Below, piece by piece: positions 56,837 through 64,000 of a DNA stretch of 64,000 nucleotides (its first letter is position 1; each line of letters opens with the position of its first letter). This DNA is from Paraburkholderia translucens (GTDB lineage: Bacteria > Pseudomonadota > Gammaproteobacteria > Burkholderiales > Burkholderiaceae): NCBI RefSeq assembly GCF_020881035.1, contig NZ_JAJITC010000004.1, positions 1 through 64,000 of the forward strand. The letters run 5' to 3'. A program made the translations under genes and the position numbers. Under the pieces are notes generated by a model, which made no database searches, was not told the origin of the DNA, and saw only the letters and a program-made list of their open reading frames with translations.

Positions 56837-57184
56837 CGTAGTGCCTGTGCAGCATGTCACCGCGCTTCCGTCCATGTACAAGGTTACAGCGCAGGATCGA
56901 GCGATATGCCCTTTCGCACCGTAACGCTGCCAAGCAGTTTTTGCGGGTCAGGCACAGCGATATCTGGCGCTCTCGCTCGGATTAATCTCTTCCGGTATGC
57001 GGATCGAGAATGACTACGGCATGGGGAATTGACGGGTAAGCTTGGTCGCAAGCGGTAACGTTCTGCGCGACTGTTGATCCCCGGTTGAAGCGTATGCGGT
57101 CCTCCGCCCAGACAGGTAATTGTCTTGTCACCTTGATGTCACCCTGCGAGGTGTCAATTCAGACGACGACGGAAGAAGCACAAA
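56837..57184. other. Non-coding stretch between antB remnant and tRNA-like site
   Basis: About 350 bp with no supportable gene. TGTCACC occurs twice at 57126-57132 and 57137-57143, with a related GGTGTCA at 57150-57156. Their meaning is unclear; a protein-binding site is possible. Confidence 0.4.
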
Positions 57185-57213
57185 AAGAAAAACCAACCTA
57201 CATGGCTGGTTTT
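57185..57213 (-). terminator. Rho-independent terminator after tRNA-like 3' end (minus strand)
   Basis: AAAACCAGCC pairs with GGTTGGTTTT (one mismatch, loop about 5 nt) on the minus strand and is followed by TCTTTTTG. It lies about 16 bp beyond the 3' end of the tRNA-like remnant, as expected for the original terminator of a tRNA gene. Confidence 0.65.
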
Positions 57214-57228
57214 AAAGGGATTTCCTGA

Positions 57229-57271
57229 TGGGAGGAGGAGGATCGAACTCCCGACCTTCGCATTGCGAATG
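57229..57271 (-). other. tRNA 3'-half-like remnant; probable attachment site (att) of the integrated element
   Basis: On the minus strand the sequence gives an anticodon-loop-like TTCGCAA (anticodon CGC, an Ala type), variable loop AGGTC, a T-arm GGGAG-TTCGATC-CTCCT and a CCTCCCA acceptor strand. The D-arm and 5' acceptor half are absent: further upstream only AT-rich DNA is seen. The end TCA in place of CCA and one missing base suggest decay. Integrase sits 93 bp away. The mate repeat would be at the other element end, outside the window. Confidence 0.5.
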
Positions 57272-57363
57272 TAAAAACCACGCCAATAAATACGGGGCAT
57301 GTAGCCCATTTCTCGATTATTTGCCACAATATCGCCACACTCCATTCAAGCGAGCGTCGAGAT

Positions 57364-58509
57364 ATGCCGACCATCCGAAAGCGTGGGCAGTACCAATGGG
57401 AAGCGCAGGTACGCCGGCGCGGATACCCCGCGCAAAGCAAGACCTTTACTACCAAGGCCGAGGCGGAAGCGTGGGCCAGCATGATCGAATCGGAAATGTC
57501 GCGCGGGGTATGGGTCAGCCGCAATGAGGCTGAGGCAACAACACTCTATGAAGCGCTGAAACGCTACGAGGAAGAGATCTCCCTCTCAAAGAAGGGGGCG
57601 GCACAAGAAGCTTCCGTCTTAAAGACCTGCCAAGCTGCTGACTTGGCGAAGCGGCCGTTAGCCACAATCCGGAGCGCCGACATTGCGAAACTTCGAGATG
57701 AATGGCTGAAGGACTACAAACCTGCCACGGTACTGCGTCGCTTGGCTGTTCTTTCGCATGTGTTCAACGTTGCCCGCAAGGAATGGGGAATGGAGAGCTT
57801 ATCGAATCCGGTCGAGCTAATTCGGAAGCCACAGCCGAACAACGCGCGGACGCGACGCATTGCCCTCGGCGAGCCTGCAGCAGGAGTTCCAGATGCCGAT
57901 GATTCCGAATCAGCGCGGGGCGCGCAGGACGGCGAGCTCGAGCGGGTCGTAATGGCCAGCAACTCGGCGCTGCTGCCCGCCATTGTCTGGCTGGCCGTTG
58001 AAACCGCTATGCGCCGCGGGGAAATTGTGTCGCTGCGATGGGAGCACGTGGATCTCAAGCGCCGCGTCGCGCACCTACCGGCCACAAAAAACGGAGACGC
58101 CCGCGACGTGCCATTATCTCCTCGAGCCATCGCGGTACTTCAGGCCCTCCAAGACAATCGCGGCGAAAACACGGATGCCCCCAAAGTTGCCCCCACGGAT
58201 GACGGCCTAGGCGACGATACGCGAAGAGTGTTCGAGATTCGCAACGACGCCGTTACTAGGGCTTTTGAACGTGCAGTTGCGCGTGCACGCAAGAGCTACC
58301 TGGAAGAATGCAGAGAAGCCAGCCGACGACCTGATGGGAAGTTTCTGACCGACCTCCGCTTTCATGACCTTAGGCACGAAGCCACTTCGCGCTTGGCGTC
58401 AATCTTCCCATTGCACGAGCTAACGAAGATTACGGGCCACAAAGATCCGCGCATGCTGATGCGGTATTACCACCCACGCGCTGAAGATTTGGCGAAGAAG
58501 CTTCGATAA
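57364..58509 (+). CDS. Site-specific tyrosine recombinase/integrase
   Basis: A 381-residue phage-type integrase. The N-terminal arm-binding-like part begins MPTIRKRGQYQWEAQVRRRGYPAQSKTFTTKAEAEAWASM, and the core-binding SAM-like domain follows (about 60-165). The catalytic residues are Arg about 217 (AMRRGEIVSLRW), Lys in the beta-hairpin region (ATKNGD), HDLRH about 334-338, His about 359 (TGHKDP) and Tyr 368/369 (MRYYHP). It would insert and excise the element at the adjacent tRNA-like site. Codon use is unlike the neighbouring chromosome. Confidence 0.92.
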   Translation: MPTIRKRGQYQWEAQVRRRGYPAQSKTFTTKAEAEAWASMIESEMSRGVWVSRNEAEATTLYEALKRYEEEISLSKKGAAQEASVLKTCQAADLAKRPLATIRSADIAKLRDEWLKDYKPATVLRRLAVLSHVFNVARKEWGMESLSNPVELIRKPQPNNARTRRIALGEPAAGVPDADDSESARGAQDGELERVVMASNSALLPAIVWLAVETAMRRGEIVSLRWEHVDLKRRVAHLPATKNGDARDVPLSPRAIAVLQALQDNRGENTDAPKVAPTDDGLGDDTRRVFEIRNDAVTRAFERAVARARKSYLEECREASRRPDGKFLTDLRFHDLRHEATSRLASIFPLHELTKITGHKDPRMLMRYYHPRAEDLAKKLR

Positions 58510-58665
58510 AACCGAAGTCCGCATACGGAACGCGTTGCTGGCATCGGCGCACGGCGTCCCGGCGCGCCACCGGCAGAAACGACGTCCAAAGTCTTGCGCA
58601 TGGGGTCTTCGGTCATCTGCCAATTGGGTGTCCTGTGCCAGGATGTCATGATGCACAGCGTCAAT

Positions 58666-60798
58666 CTAGGCGGCAGGTGCCTTGAAGATGTCCACCTTGG
58701 TTTCCAAGCACCGCCGCAAGCTGATGTCATTGGCGCCCACGCCGAACCAGCTGTCGGGCTTCTGGAAGAAGTCCAGCCCGCGCCCAATCTTGATCGTCCA
58801 GCCGTTGTCGATGCGGATCTCCCGGTCGTGCAGGTTCTCGTTCACCTTCACATCCAGCGCTACGTCCAGTTCCAGCAAGCTTTGCTTGAGCTCGTCTAGG
58901 CGCGATGTCAGGTCCTGCAGGTTGGTCGTGTCGTCGTAGCTGGTGATCAGCATGATGTTGCGGACGGAGGGGGCCTTGATCACGGCTTCGCAGAAGCGGA
59001 CGAAATTCTGCACCTGGTGCGTGGCGCGGATATACGGATCTTCGATGGTTACCGACCGAGCGCCGCGCAGATACGGCAGCACGATGGACTCGTAGCTGTG
59101 GCCAGTGTCACCGTAGTGGATGGTGAAGTGCTGCTCGGTCAGCTCAGGCTCGGCCGGCATAGCAATCTCCTGCGGAGTTGCGGAGGCCAGCAGCGTAGAT
59201 TCTGGCTCAACCACGGTCGCAACCGCGGGTGGGGCCGCAGGTGACGGCGCTGGTGCAGTTGGCTCCGCAGGAACCAATGATGGTACAGGCGCGCCGCCAT
59301 GGATGCTGCGGCGGCTGGGCTCCAGCGTAGCCGTGGCGTTACGCGACTCGGGGCAGAACACTACAACCTCTTGCCCGGTCGCGCTGATGTAGGACAGATT
59401 GATGCGCGCGTACTCGTCGTCCGTCTTGCGCTTGTTCATCTGCTCCTTCACGCGGCGCCGGCCTTCAACGGCGTAGGCCACGTATTCTTCGAACTCCGCG
59501 TCGGTCGGGCTGCCGTTGGGGTGCAGGATCTTCAGGAACGCACAGACAGTCTTCTTGACGCCCTTCTCGTCGCGCCCCTCCACCTCGCGACCCAGCTTGA
59601 TGCGCTTGCTGACCTCTTCGTAGCGGTTAGTCTGCTTAAGTTGATGGTGGAAGGCTTCGGCGAGGTAGTCTGTGATGAAGCCGTAACGGCTGGTCAAGAA
59701 TTCGCTGCTGTTCTTGGGCATCTCCCAGCCCGGCAGGTAGCACGCAAAGCGATCCTGCACCGCTAGGTCGAATTCCTTGGGCAGTGGCTGGAACAGGTCG
59801 TACACCTCGGAGTGCACGATCTGGTCCACCGACAGGTCCAGGTTGCCCACGAAGGCCATGGACGCATCCGCGATGACCTCCACGCCGCGCGAGAAGCGCC
59901 CGTTGGCCATGAAGTCTTTCATGATCTGGATCGTGTCCGGGTCCTTCACCTTCAGGCCGCCCACCTCGTCGAAGGCGACGGTGTCCCAGAAGCCCACCAG
60001 GCCGATCTTGTGGCGCTGGCTGTTGTAGAACAGCACGGCCTTGGTGGCTTGGCCACCGCTGATCAGCGTGGAGTAGGGCGAGAACTCGCTAAAGAAGTAC
60101 GACTTGCCCGTGCCGCGTGGACCCAACTCGATGAAGTTGTAGTTGGCCTCAATCAGCGGCGCGAGGCGAGCGATGTAGTGGAACTTGACCCGGGCTGACA
60201 GCTTGCTGGGCTCCAGGCCCACCGAGCGCAGGATCACGTCCATCCACTCGTCGCGGGTGAAGCCGGCGCGGCCTTCGCAGTAGCGATCAAAGTCAAAGCG
60301 GCTGAGCTGGATAGGCCGCAGGTCTTCGACGTAGAAGGTGTACTTGTCGTCTTCCACCTCGTTGAAGGCCACGGTCACTTCCGCCCACAAGCCGCCTTGC
60401 AGCAGGCGGTCGTTGTCGCGGTAGTACTTTTCGCCGATGGCTACGCGGCGCGAGTCGAAATTCTCCAGCGCAGCCCAGTGCCGGCGGTCCTTCTCCACGT
60501 AGTTGACATGCACCTTGTCGATGAACCGATGCTTGCCCTTGGTGGCCACGCGCGACTGGGCAGCGTTGGCATCGTTGGGCCGTACGTAGTTCTCGTTCAA
60601 CGTGTCCAGCACGGCTTCCATGCCAGCCTGGATCTCTGCCGGATCATCGCTGGCGCAGTAGCGGGCCAGCAAGAACTCCAGCACGAAGGTGGGCACGTTC
60701 GTGCCCTTCTTGATGCGGTGAAGCAGGTCCTTGCGCACCACCTTGCCGTCGAAGGCGGTGGCCAGCTTGCGGTCCAAGTCGTCTGGGCTGTATTCCAT
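58666..60798 (-). CDS. brxL: BREX type I AAA+ protein BrxL with MITD1-C-like tail
   Basis: A 710-residue BrxL. The N-terminal region is followed by the AAA+ ATPase: Walker A LGPRGTGKSYFF near 230, Walker B TVAFDEVGG near 276. A Pro/Ala-rich linker follows at about 535-585, then a C-terminal domain at about 590-706 with LRGARSVTIEDPYIRATHQVQNF, HDREIRIDNGWTIKIGRGLDFFQ and an HDR...DNG pattern matching the MITD1-C/phospholipase-D-like fold. I see no Lon-type Ser-Lys protease domain, which longer BrxL proteins carry. The ATG lies 3 nt after the pglZ stop. Confidence 0.9.
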   Translation of the reverse strand: MEYSPDDLDRKLATAFDGKVVRKDLLHRIKKGTNVPTFVLEFLLARYCASDDPAEIQAGMEAVLDTLNENYVRPNDANAAQSRVATKGKHRFIDKVHVNYVEKDRRHWAALENFDSRRVAIGEKYYRDNDRLLQGGLWAEVTVAFNEVEDDKYTFYVEDLRPIQLSRFDFDRYCEGRAGFTRDEWMDVILRSVGLEPSKLSARVKFHYIARLAPLIEANYNFIELGPRGTGKSYFFSEFSPYSTLISGGQATKAVLFYNSQRHKIGLVGFWDTVAFDEVGGLKVKDPDTIQIMKDFMANGRFSRGVEVIADASMAFVGNLDLSVDQIVHSEVYDLFQPLPKEFDLAVQDRFACYLPGWEMPKNSSEFLTSRYGFITDYLAEAFHHQLKQTNRYEEVSKRIKLGREVEGRDEKGVKKTVCAFLKILHPNGSPTDAEFEEYVAYAVEGRRRVKEQMNKRKTDDEYARINLSYISATGQEVVVFCPESRNATATLEPSRRSIHGGAPVPSLVPAEPTAPAPSPAAPPAVATVVEPESTLLASATPQEIAMPAEPELTEQHFTIHYGDTGHSYESIVLPYLRGARSVTIEDPYIRATHQVQNFVRFCEAVIKAPSVRNIMLITSYDDTTNLQDLTSRLDELKQSLLELDVALDVKVNENLHDREIRIDNGWTIKIGRGLDFFQKPDSWFGVGANDISLRRCLETKVDIFKAPAA

Positions 60799-60801
60799 GG
60801 C

Positions 60802-63324
60802 TTACACCGTGTAGTCGGTCGCCAGGTCGAGCTGGCTGTAGATCTCATTGGTCTTGGGATCGAGCGCCTTCACTTTGAACTTGCCCTCGAATTCGAGCTG
60901 CATCCTCAAAGTCACTTGCACCTTCTCGCCCGCGTGCAGTGTCAGCGCACCGGTTGCCGCGTTGACGGCGCCACCTGCGCGCGCCTCACCCACGACATTG
61001 CCCTTGGCATCCTGTGCTTCCAGCAAGATCTCGAACGCACTGTCGGCCGAGAACATATCGGCCCCGTCCGCGGCCACATCGATCACCGGCACCCGGGTCG
61101 TAACCTTTGTTGCGCCGTTCTTGTAGGCCAGCGAGACCACCGCACGGGTCAGCGCCGGCTGGGCCTGCACCTTCAGCTGCAGCGTCAACACCGGGACCAC
61201 GCACTCCTGCAACGAGGCGCCGCCGTGGAAGTACTGCAGGCCCGCCCTATAGGCGGCCAGCGTCAGTGGTCCCGCAACCTTGGCAAAGTCACCGCGCACG
61301 CCCAGCCGGTCAGCCGGCATCAGGTAGTGCGTGTTGCCCGCAGCCCCATCGCCGAGCGCGCAGCGGTCGTGCTCAATCAGCCAGTTGCCTTCGGGCTTAC
61401 CGCAGACGTCACCCGCACCGGCATGGGTGTTGATGAAGAAGCCGTGGTCGGTGGCGATCACCACATCCTGGAAGCCAGCCTCCTCTAGGCGGTGGATGGC
61501 CATCCGGATGCGGCGCAACGCGTTGGTGATTTCAGCGGGCGCGGTGTCGGGATTGTTCTCGAAGTGGCTGTCAATTTCCACCGCGCGCAGCACCAGCAGG
61601 TCAGCATCGGCCGGCACCTCCAAGCGGCCGCGTACGTACTCCTCCAAGCGACCCTCGGCGAAGCGCTGCCCGTATCGCTTGCGCAGCACGTCCATGCGCT
61701 GTGCCACGTTCATCACGGGCTGGTCAGCCAGCATGGGTGTCAGCCCGGCGGCGTCTCGGCGCAGGCTCAACTGCTGGCCCGCACCCGGCAGCAGGGCCGC
61801 CATGCCCACCGGCGTGATGGTGGGCAGCGGCGCCAGGGCCGCTTGCAGTGCCGCCACACCGTCGTCGGCCAACTGCTGTTCCAGCGCCACGCCTAGCTCG
61901 TAGCGCAGCGCATCGATCATCAAATAAGCCACCCTGTGGCCATGCTGCTGCAGCTTTGGCGCGACGAATCGGTCGAACACATCCGCGTTCGCCAGTTGGC
62001 CCACCAGAGGCCAGCCACCCGCCTGCAGGTGGCGGGTGAAGGCCTGCTGGGTTTTCTCGGCCAGGCGACCATAGGCGCTGCGCGCTTGCTGGCGCACCGG
62101 CTTCATGACGTTTTGGGTGTCTTGCCATTCGAAGTCACCCAGCGCTTGCTCGAACTCGCGGTGCAGCCGATCAGCCTCGCGCAGCGAGCCTGTATAGAAC
62201 GCCAGCAAACGGGCCATGTCCTGGCAGTGCTGAGGCAGCTGCTCTTCCAGCTCTTCACAACGAAGGCCCAGTTCCAAAGCAGCGCGCAGCAGGTCCCACT
62301 TCAGCCGGCTTTCACCACGCGAAGCCCACACCGAGCGACGCTGGCGATCCAAGACGCTGCGCACACCATCCACGTCGTCGCTCAGCAAGGCCGCCATGCC
62401 GCGTTCCAGCGCGCTGCGCTCCTCGAATGGGAAGGTCTCACGTGGCCCCAGGTCTTGAATTGCGGCGCAGTGCTGGGCCAGCCCCAACTCCTGCTCTAGC
62501 TTTTGGGCACGGTCGATGTATACAGGTTGAGTCCGGCGGTCGTTGCGCAGGTCTTCACACAGCGCATAGATCACTGCCAGGCCAGTTTCGGGCACCTTTG
62601 GTAAGTCGGCCAGGCTGTCCGGCAAAGGGCACGGGAGGTCAAAGGCAAACTCGCTGAATAGCACGTAGCGCCATAGCTCTTCGGCGATGGAGGACCAAGC
62701 CCGGCCGCGGGTGCGCAGGGTCAAAGTCAAGCTGCTCTTGAGCAGATCTCGTGCTTCGTTCACCCAAGTGTCACCAGCCTTCAAGGCCTGCTCCTGGGCG
62801 GCGCTGGGCGCCATCAGCGCGAGCAAGATGTTGCGGCTAGATTCCACCCCGAGCAGGGCACGCAAGGTGGGCCAGCCCACCCCGCCCCCCAAGGCGTCGA
62901 TGATCGCGAACGACGGGTTCGGGTCGGCTTGAAACACCTTGCGCAGTTCCAGCACTTGGTCGGGCTTGGCGTTGAGACATAGGCTCTCAAAGCGATCGCC
63001 ATCGCCATCCGGGAACACGCGACCGCTGGCGGCGAAGGCGCTGAACGGGTCCCTTTGCTTGGCCTCGTCGTCCACGGGGGCTGGGGCCGGCACGTACACC
63101 AGTAAATGCTCGATCGTCCCTTGGCCCAAGTCCACCAAGGCTTGTGCAGCTTGCTCACGGCTGGTAATGCTGCTGGTGCTGGCATCCACCACTCGGCAGT
63201 GCTCGCTTTGCATGCTGTTGCAGGTGCCGAGGTAGCGGCGTTCAGGGTCATAGACTACCAACACGCCCTTGTCGGTCATGCGGGGCGTCAGGATCTCCTG
63301 CTGGATGAAGGTTTCGATGCGCAT
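60802..63324 (-). CDS. pglZ: BREX type I phosphatase-fold protein PglZ
   Basis: An 840-residue PglZ (BrxZ). The C-terminal half is an alkaline-phosphatase-superfamily domain with YLMIDALRYELG near 468 (metal Asp) and VIATDHGFF near 625 (metal His/Asp). The remaining N-terminal region is helical and unique to the family. PglZ is essential in BREX and other Pgl-type defences; its substrate is unknown. The start MRIETFIQQEILTPRMTDKG is preferred over an upstream Met because it lies after the pglX stop. Packed 17 bp after pglX. Confidence 0.93.
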   Translation of the reverse strand: MRIETFIQQEILTPRMTDKGVLVVYDPERRYLGTCNSMQSEHCRVVDASTSSITSREQAAQALVDLGQGTIEHLLVYVPAPAPVDDEAKQRDPFSAFAASGRVFPDGDGDRFESLCLNAKPDQVLELRKVFQADPNPSFAIIDALGGGVGWPTLRALLGVESSRNILLALMAPSAAQEQALKAGDTWVNEARDLLKSSLTLTLRTRGRAWSSIAEELWRYVLFSEFAFDLPCPLPDSLADLPKVPETGLAVIYALCEDLRNDRRTQPVYIDRAQKLEQELGLAQHCAAIQDLGPRETFPFEERSALERGMAALLSDDVDGVRSVLDRQRRSVWASRGESRLKWDLLRAALELGLRCEELEEQLPQHCQDMARLLAFYTGSLREADRLHREFEQALGDFEWQDTQNVMKPVRQQARSAYGRLAEKTQQAFTRHLQAGGWPLVGQLANADVFDRFVAPKLQQHGHRVAYLMIDALRYELGVALEQQLADDGVAALQAALAPLPTITPVGMAALLPGAGQQLSLRRDAAGLTPMLADQPVMNVAQRMDVLRKRYGQRFAEGRLEEYVRGRLEVPADADLLVLRAVEIDSHFENNPDTAPAEITNALRRIRMAIHRLEEAGFQDVVIATDHGFFINTHAGAGDVCGKPEGNWLIEHDRCALGDGAAGNTHYLMPADRLGVRGDFAKVAGPLTLAAYRAGLQYFHGGASLQECVVPVLTLQLKVQAQPALTRAVVSLAYKNGATKVTTRVPVIDVAADGADMFSADSAFEILLEAQDAKGNVVGEARAGGAVNAATGALTLHAGEKVQVTLRMQLEFEGKFKVKALDPKTNEIYSQLDLATDYTV

Positions 63325-63341
63325 GGTTGATAGTGCGTGGG

Positions 63342-64000
63342 TCAGGTGTCGGCCTTCTTGCGGCCACGAGACTTCTTGAGCGCCATTTCGGGTTCGACGT
63401 ACAACTCTTCTAAACCGTGAGAGATGGCCAGGCTCTTGTCGGACTTGCACCGCTCGCGCACGCGGTCAGGCCAGTAGGCCATGGCCAGATGCGCCCAGTC
63501 GTAGTCGCCCTTCTGCAACTTGGCCCAGGTATCTCTCAATACCTTCTGCCACGGCTTGTGGCGGAACAGTGGCCACAGCGGCGCGGCGGTGATCTGCACG
63601 CCGTCGTCGTGGTTTGGCTGGTAGTTCTGGGCCAGGCCTTGGAGGGTGTCCCGCAGATCGCTCAGCTCTTGGGCCAGAGTCTGCAGCGCTTCGAACTGCT
63701 TCTCTTCATCGGGCGTGCGAGCACCATCCTTGTTGCGCAGGGCATTCACATCCTCATCGACCTGCTTGAGCTTGGGCTCAACAAAGTCGTTGATGGCAGT
63801 GTACAGCGTTTGGCGTGTGAGGCTGGGGTAGTACATCCACAGCGTATAGCTGCCCGACACCGTGCTCAGCGGCCAGTAGATGGGTGCCTTGCGGCGGCTC
63901 TTGGAATAGCGCTGCAAATGGAAGGTGAAGAAGTCCTTCTGAAGCCAGTGGCGCAGGTCTCCATGTGCCGGGATATCTACGCGTGACAGCACGTCTTCCA
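63342..64000 (-). CDS. pglX: BREX type I DNA methyltransferase PglX, C-terminal part (5' end beyond window)
   Basis: About 219 codons of the C-terminus are visible and the frame continues off the right edge. It contains HWLQKDFFTFHLQRYSKSRRKAPIYWPLST and SYTLWMYYPSLTRQTLYTAINDFVEPKLK, typical of class 1 PglX tails, and ends KSRGRKKADT. In full PglX is an N6-adenine methyltransferase that marks host DNA. The methylase motifs lie outside the window, so completeness cannot be judged. Confidence 0.9.
   Translation of the reverse strand, partial: EDVLSRVDIPAHGDLRHWLQKDFFTFHLQRYSKSRRKAPIYWPLSTVSGSYTLWMYYPSLTRQTLYTAINDFVEPKLKQVDEDVNALRNKDGARTPDEEKQFEALQTLAQELSDLRDTLQGLAQNYQPNHDDGVQITAAPLWPLFRHKPWQKVLRDTWAKLQKGDYDWAHLAMAYWPDRVRERCKSDKSLAISHGLEELYVEPEMALKKSRGRKKADT

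Larger units (their letters stand above)
57229..64000. mobile_element. Left part of a genomic island carrying integrase and BREX genes
   Basis: Starts at the tRNA-like site, continues with a tyrosine recombinase and then a BREX type I operon on the opposite strand, and runs off the right edge. The codon and dinucleotide style looks less CG-saturated than the left 55 kb by eye. Right boundary unknown; no plasmid or conjugation gene is in view. Confidence 0.6.

Noticed and set aside
57154-57345. Minus-strand 63-codon frame over the tRNA-like remnant
   Set aside because: It spans the terminator and tRNA-like site; the sequence is better explained by the RNA remnant.
1-64000. CRISPR arrays, rRNA operons, riboswitches
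   Set aside because: No regularly spaced repeats, no 16S/23S landmarks, and no B12, TPP, SAM or other riboswitch core was recognised ahead of the B12-, sulfate- or thiamine-related genes.

Overview
The window reads as a piece of the main chromosome of a beta-proteobacterium of the Burkholderia/Paraburkholderia group. The DNA is GC-rich with strong GC3 bias. The genes are typical of that group: argS next to a SPOR-domain gene and a dsbA, a LiuR-type MerR regulator beside aceK, a bioAFDB cluster, a fused IcmF mutase, a fused indolepyruvate oxidoreductase, a KirBac potassium channel and a Burkholderia-type porin. Most of the window (about 0.3-55.7 kb) is ordinary core or semi-core metabolism. 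The last 8 kb are accessory DNA.

Layout. 0-0.2 kb: the tail of a transposase cut by the window edge. 0.3-8.4 kb: DUF1840 protein, argS, SPOR protein, dsbA, an SDR, a BtuF-like protein, a DppA-like binding protein and an LprI-like protein. 8.6-15.7 kb: an MBL hydrolase divergent from liuR with a LiuR-type palindrome between them, then aceK, thiolase, SDR, acyl-CoA dehydrogenase and a YchJ protein. 16.3-17.6 kb: an exported alpha/beta hydrolase. 18-22.5 kb: bioA-bioF-bioD-bioB with overlapping or near-touching genes. 22.6-32.7 kb: sulfate-binding protein, RBBP9-like hydrolase, ghrA-like reductase, HMG-CoA lyase, a four-gene overlapping run (YbaK, DUF1289, MaoC, MBL), DMT exporter/Lrp pair, haloacetate-dehalogenase-like hydrolase and nitronate monooxygenase. 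32.7-38.4 kb: icmF, LysR, porin. 38.9-44.5 kb: a small exported protein, a bile-acid:sodium-symporter-family transporter, and a LacI/AGE epimerase/PfkB kinase unit that looks like mannose-to-fructose-6-phosphate catabolism. 44.6-55.6 kb: two small unknown proteins, KirBac, indolepyruvate oxidoreductase, cutC, an EAL protein, a Na+/H+ antiporter and an NCS2 permease.

55.7-57.2 kb holds decayed anthranilate dioxygenase genes. antA has an internal deletion removing the Rieske centre plus an in-frame TGA. antB has a one-base deletion and is truncated. At about 57.2 kb, on the minus strand, a tRNA 3'-half-like sequence is followed by its own terminator and directly faces a tyrosine-recombinase gene. 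I read this as the left end of an integrated element. Behind the integrase come the last three genes of a type I BREX phage-defence operon on the minus strand: brxL, pglZ and the 3' end of pglX, which runs off the window. The BrxL lacks a visible Lon-type protease domain and instead ends in a MITD1-C (phospholipase-D-like) domain.

How the genes fit together: leucine and acyl-CoA catabolism is spread over liuR, thiolase, acyl-CoA dehydrogenase, HMG-CoA lyase, MaoC and icmF. Biotin synthesis is complete from KAPA synthase (bioF) to biotin synthase (bioB) but has no bioC/bioH here. The right end is a defence island. No rRNA, intact tRNA, CRISPR array or replication origin was recognised. All calls come from reading the sequence by eye; no database search was run.
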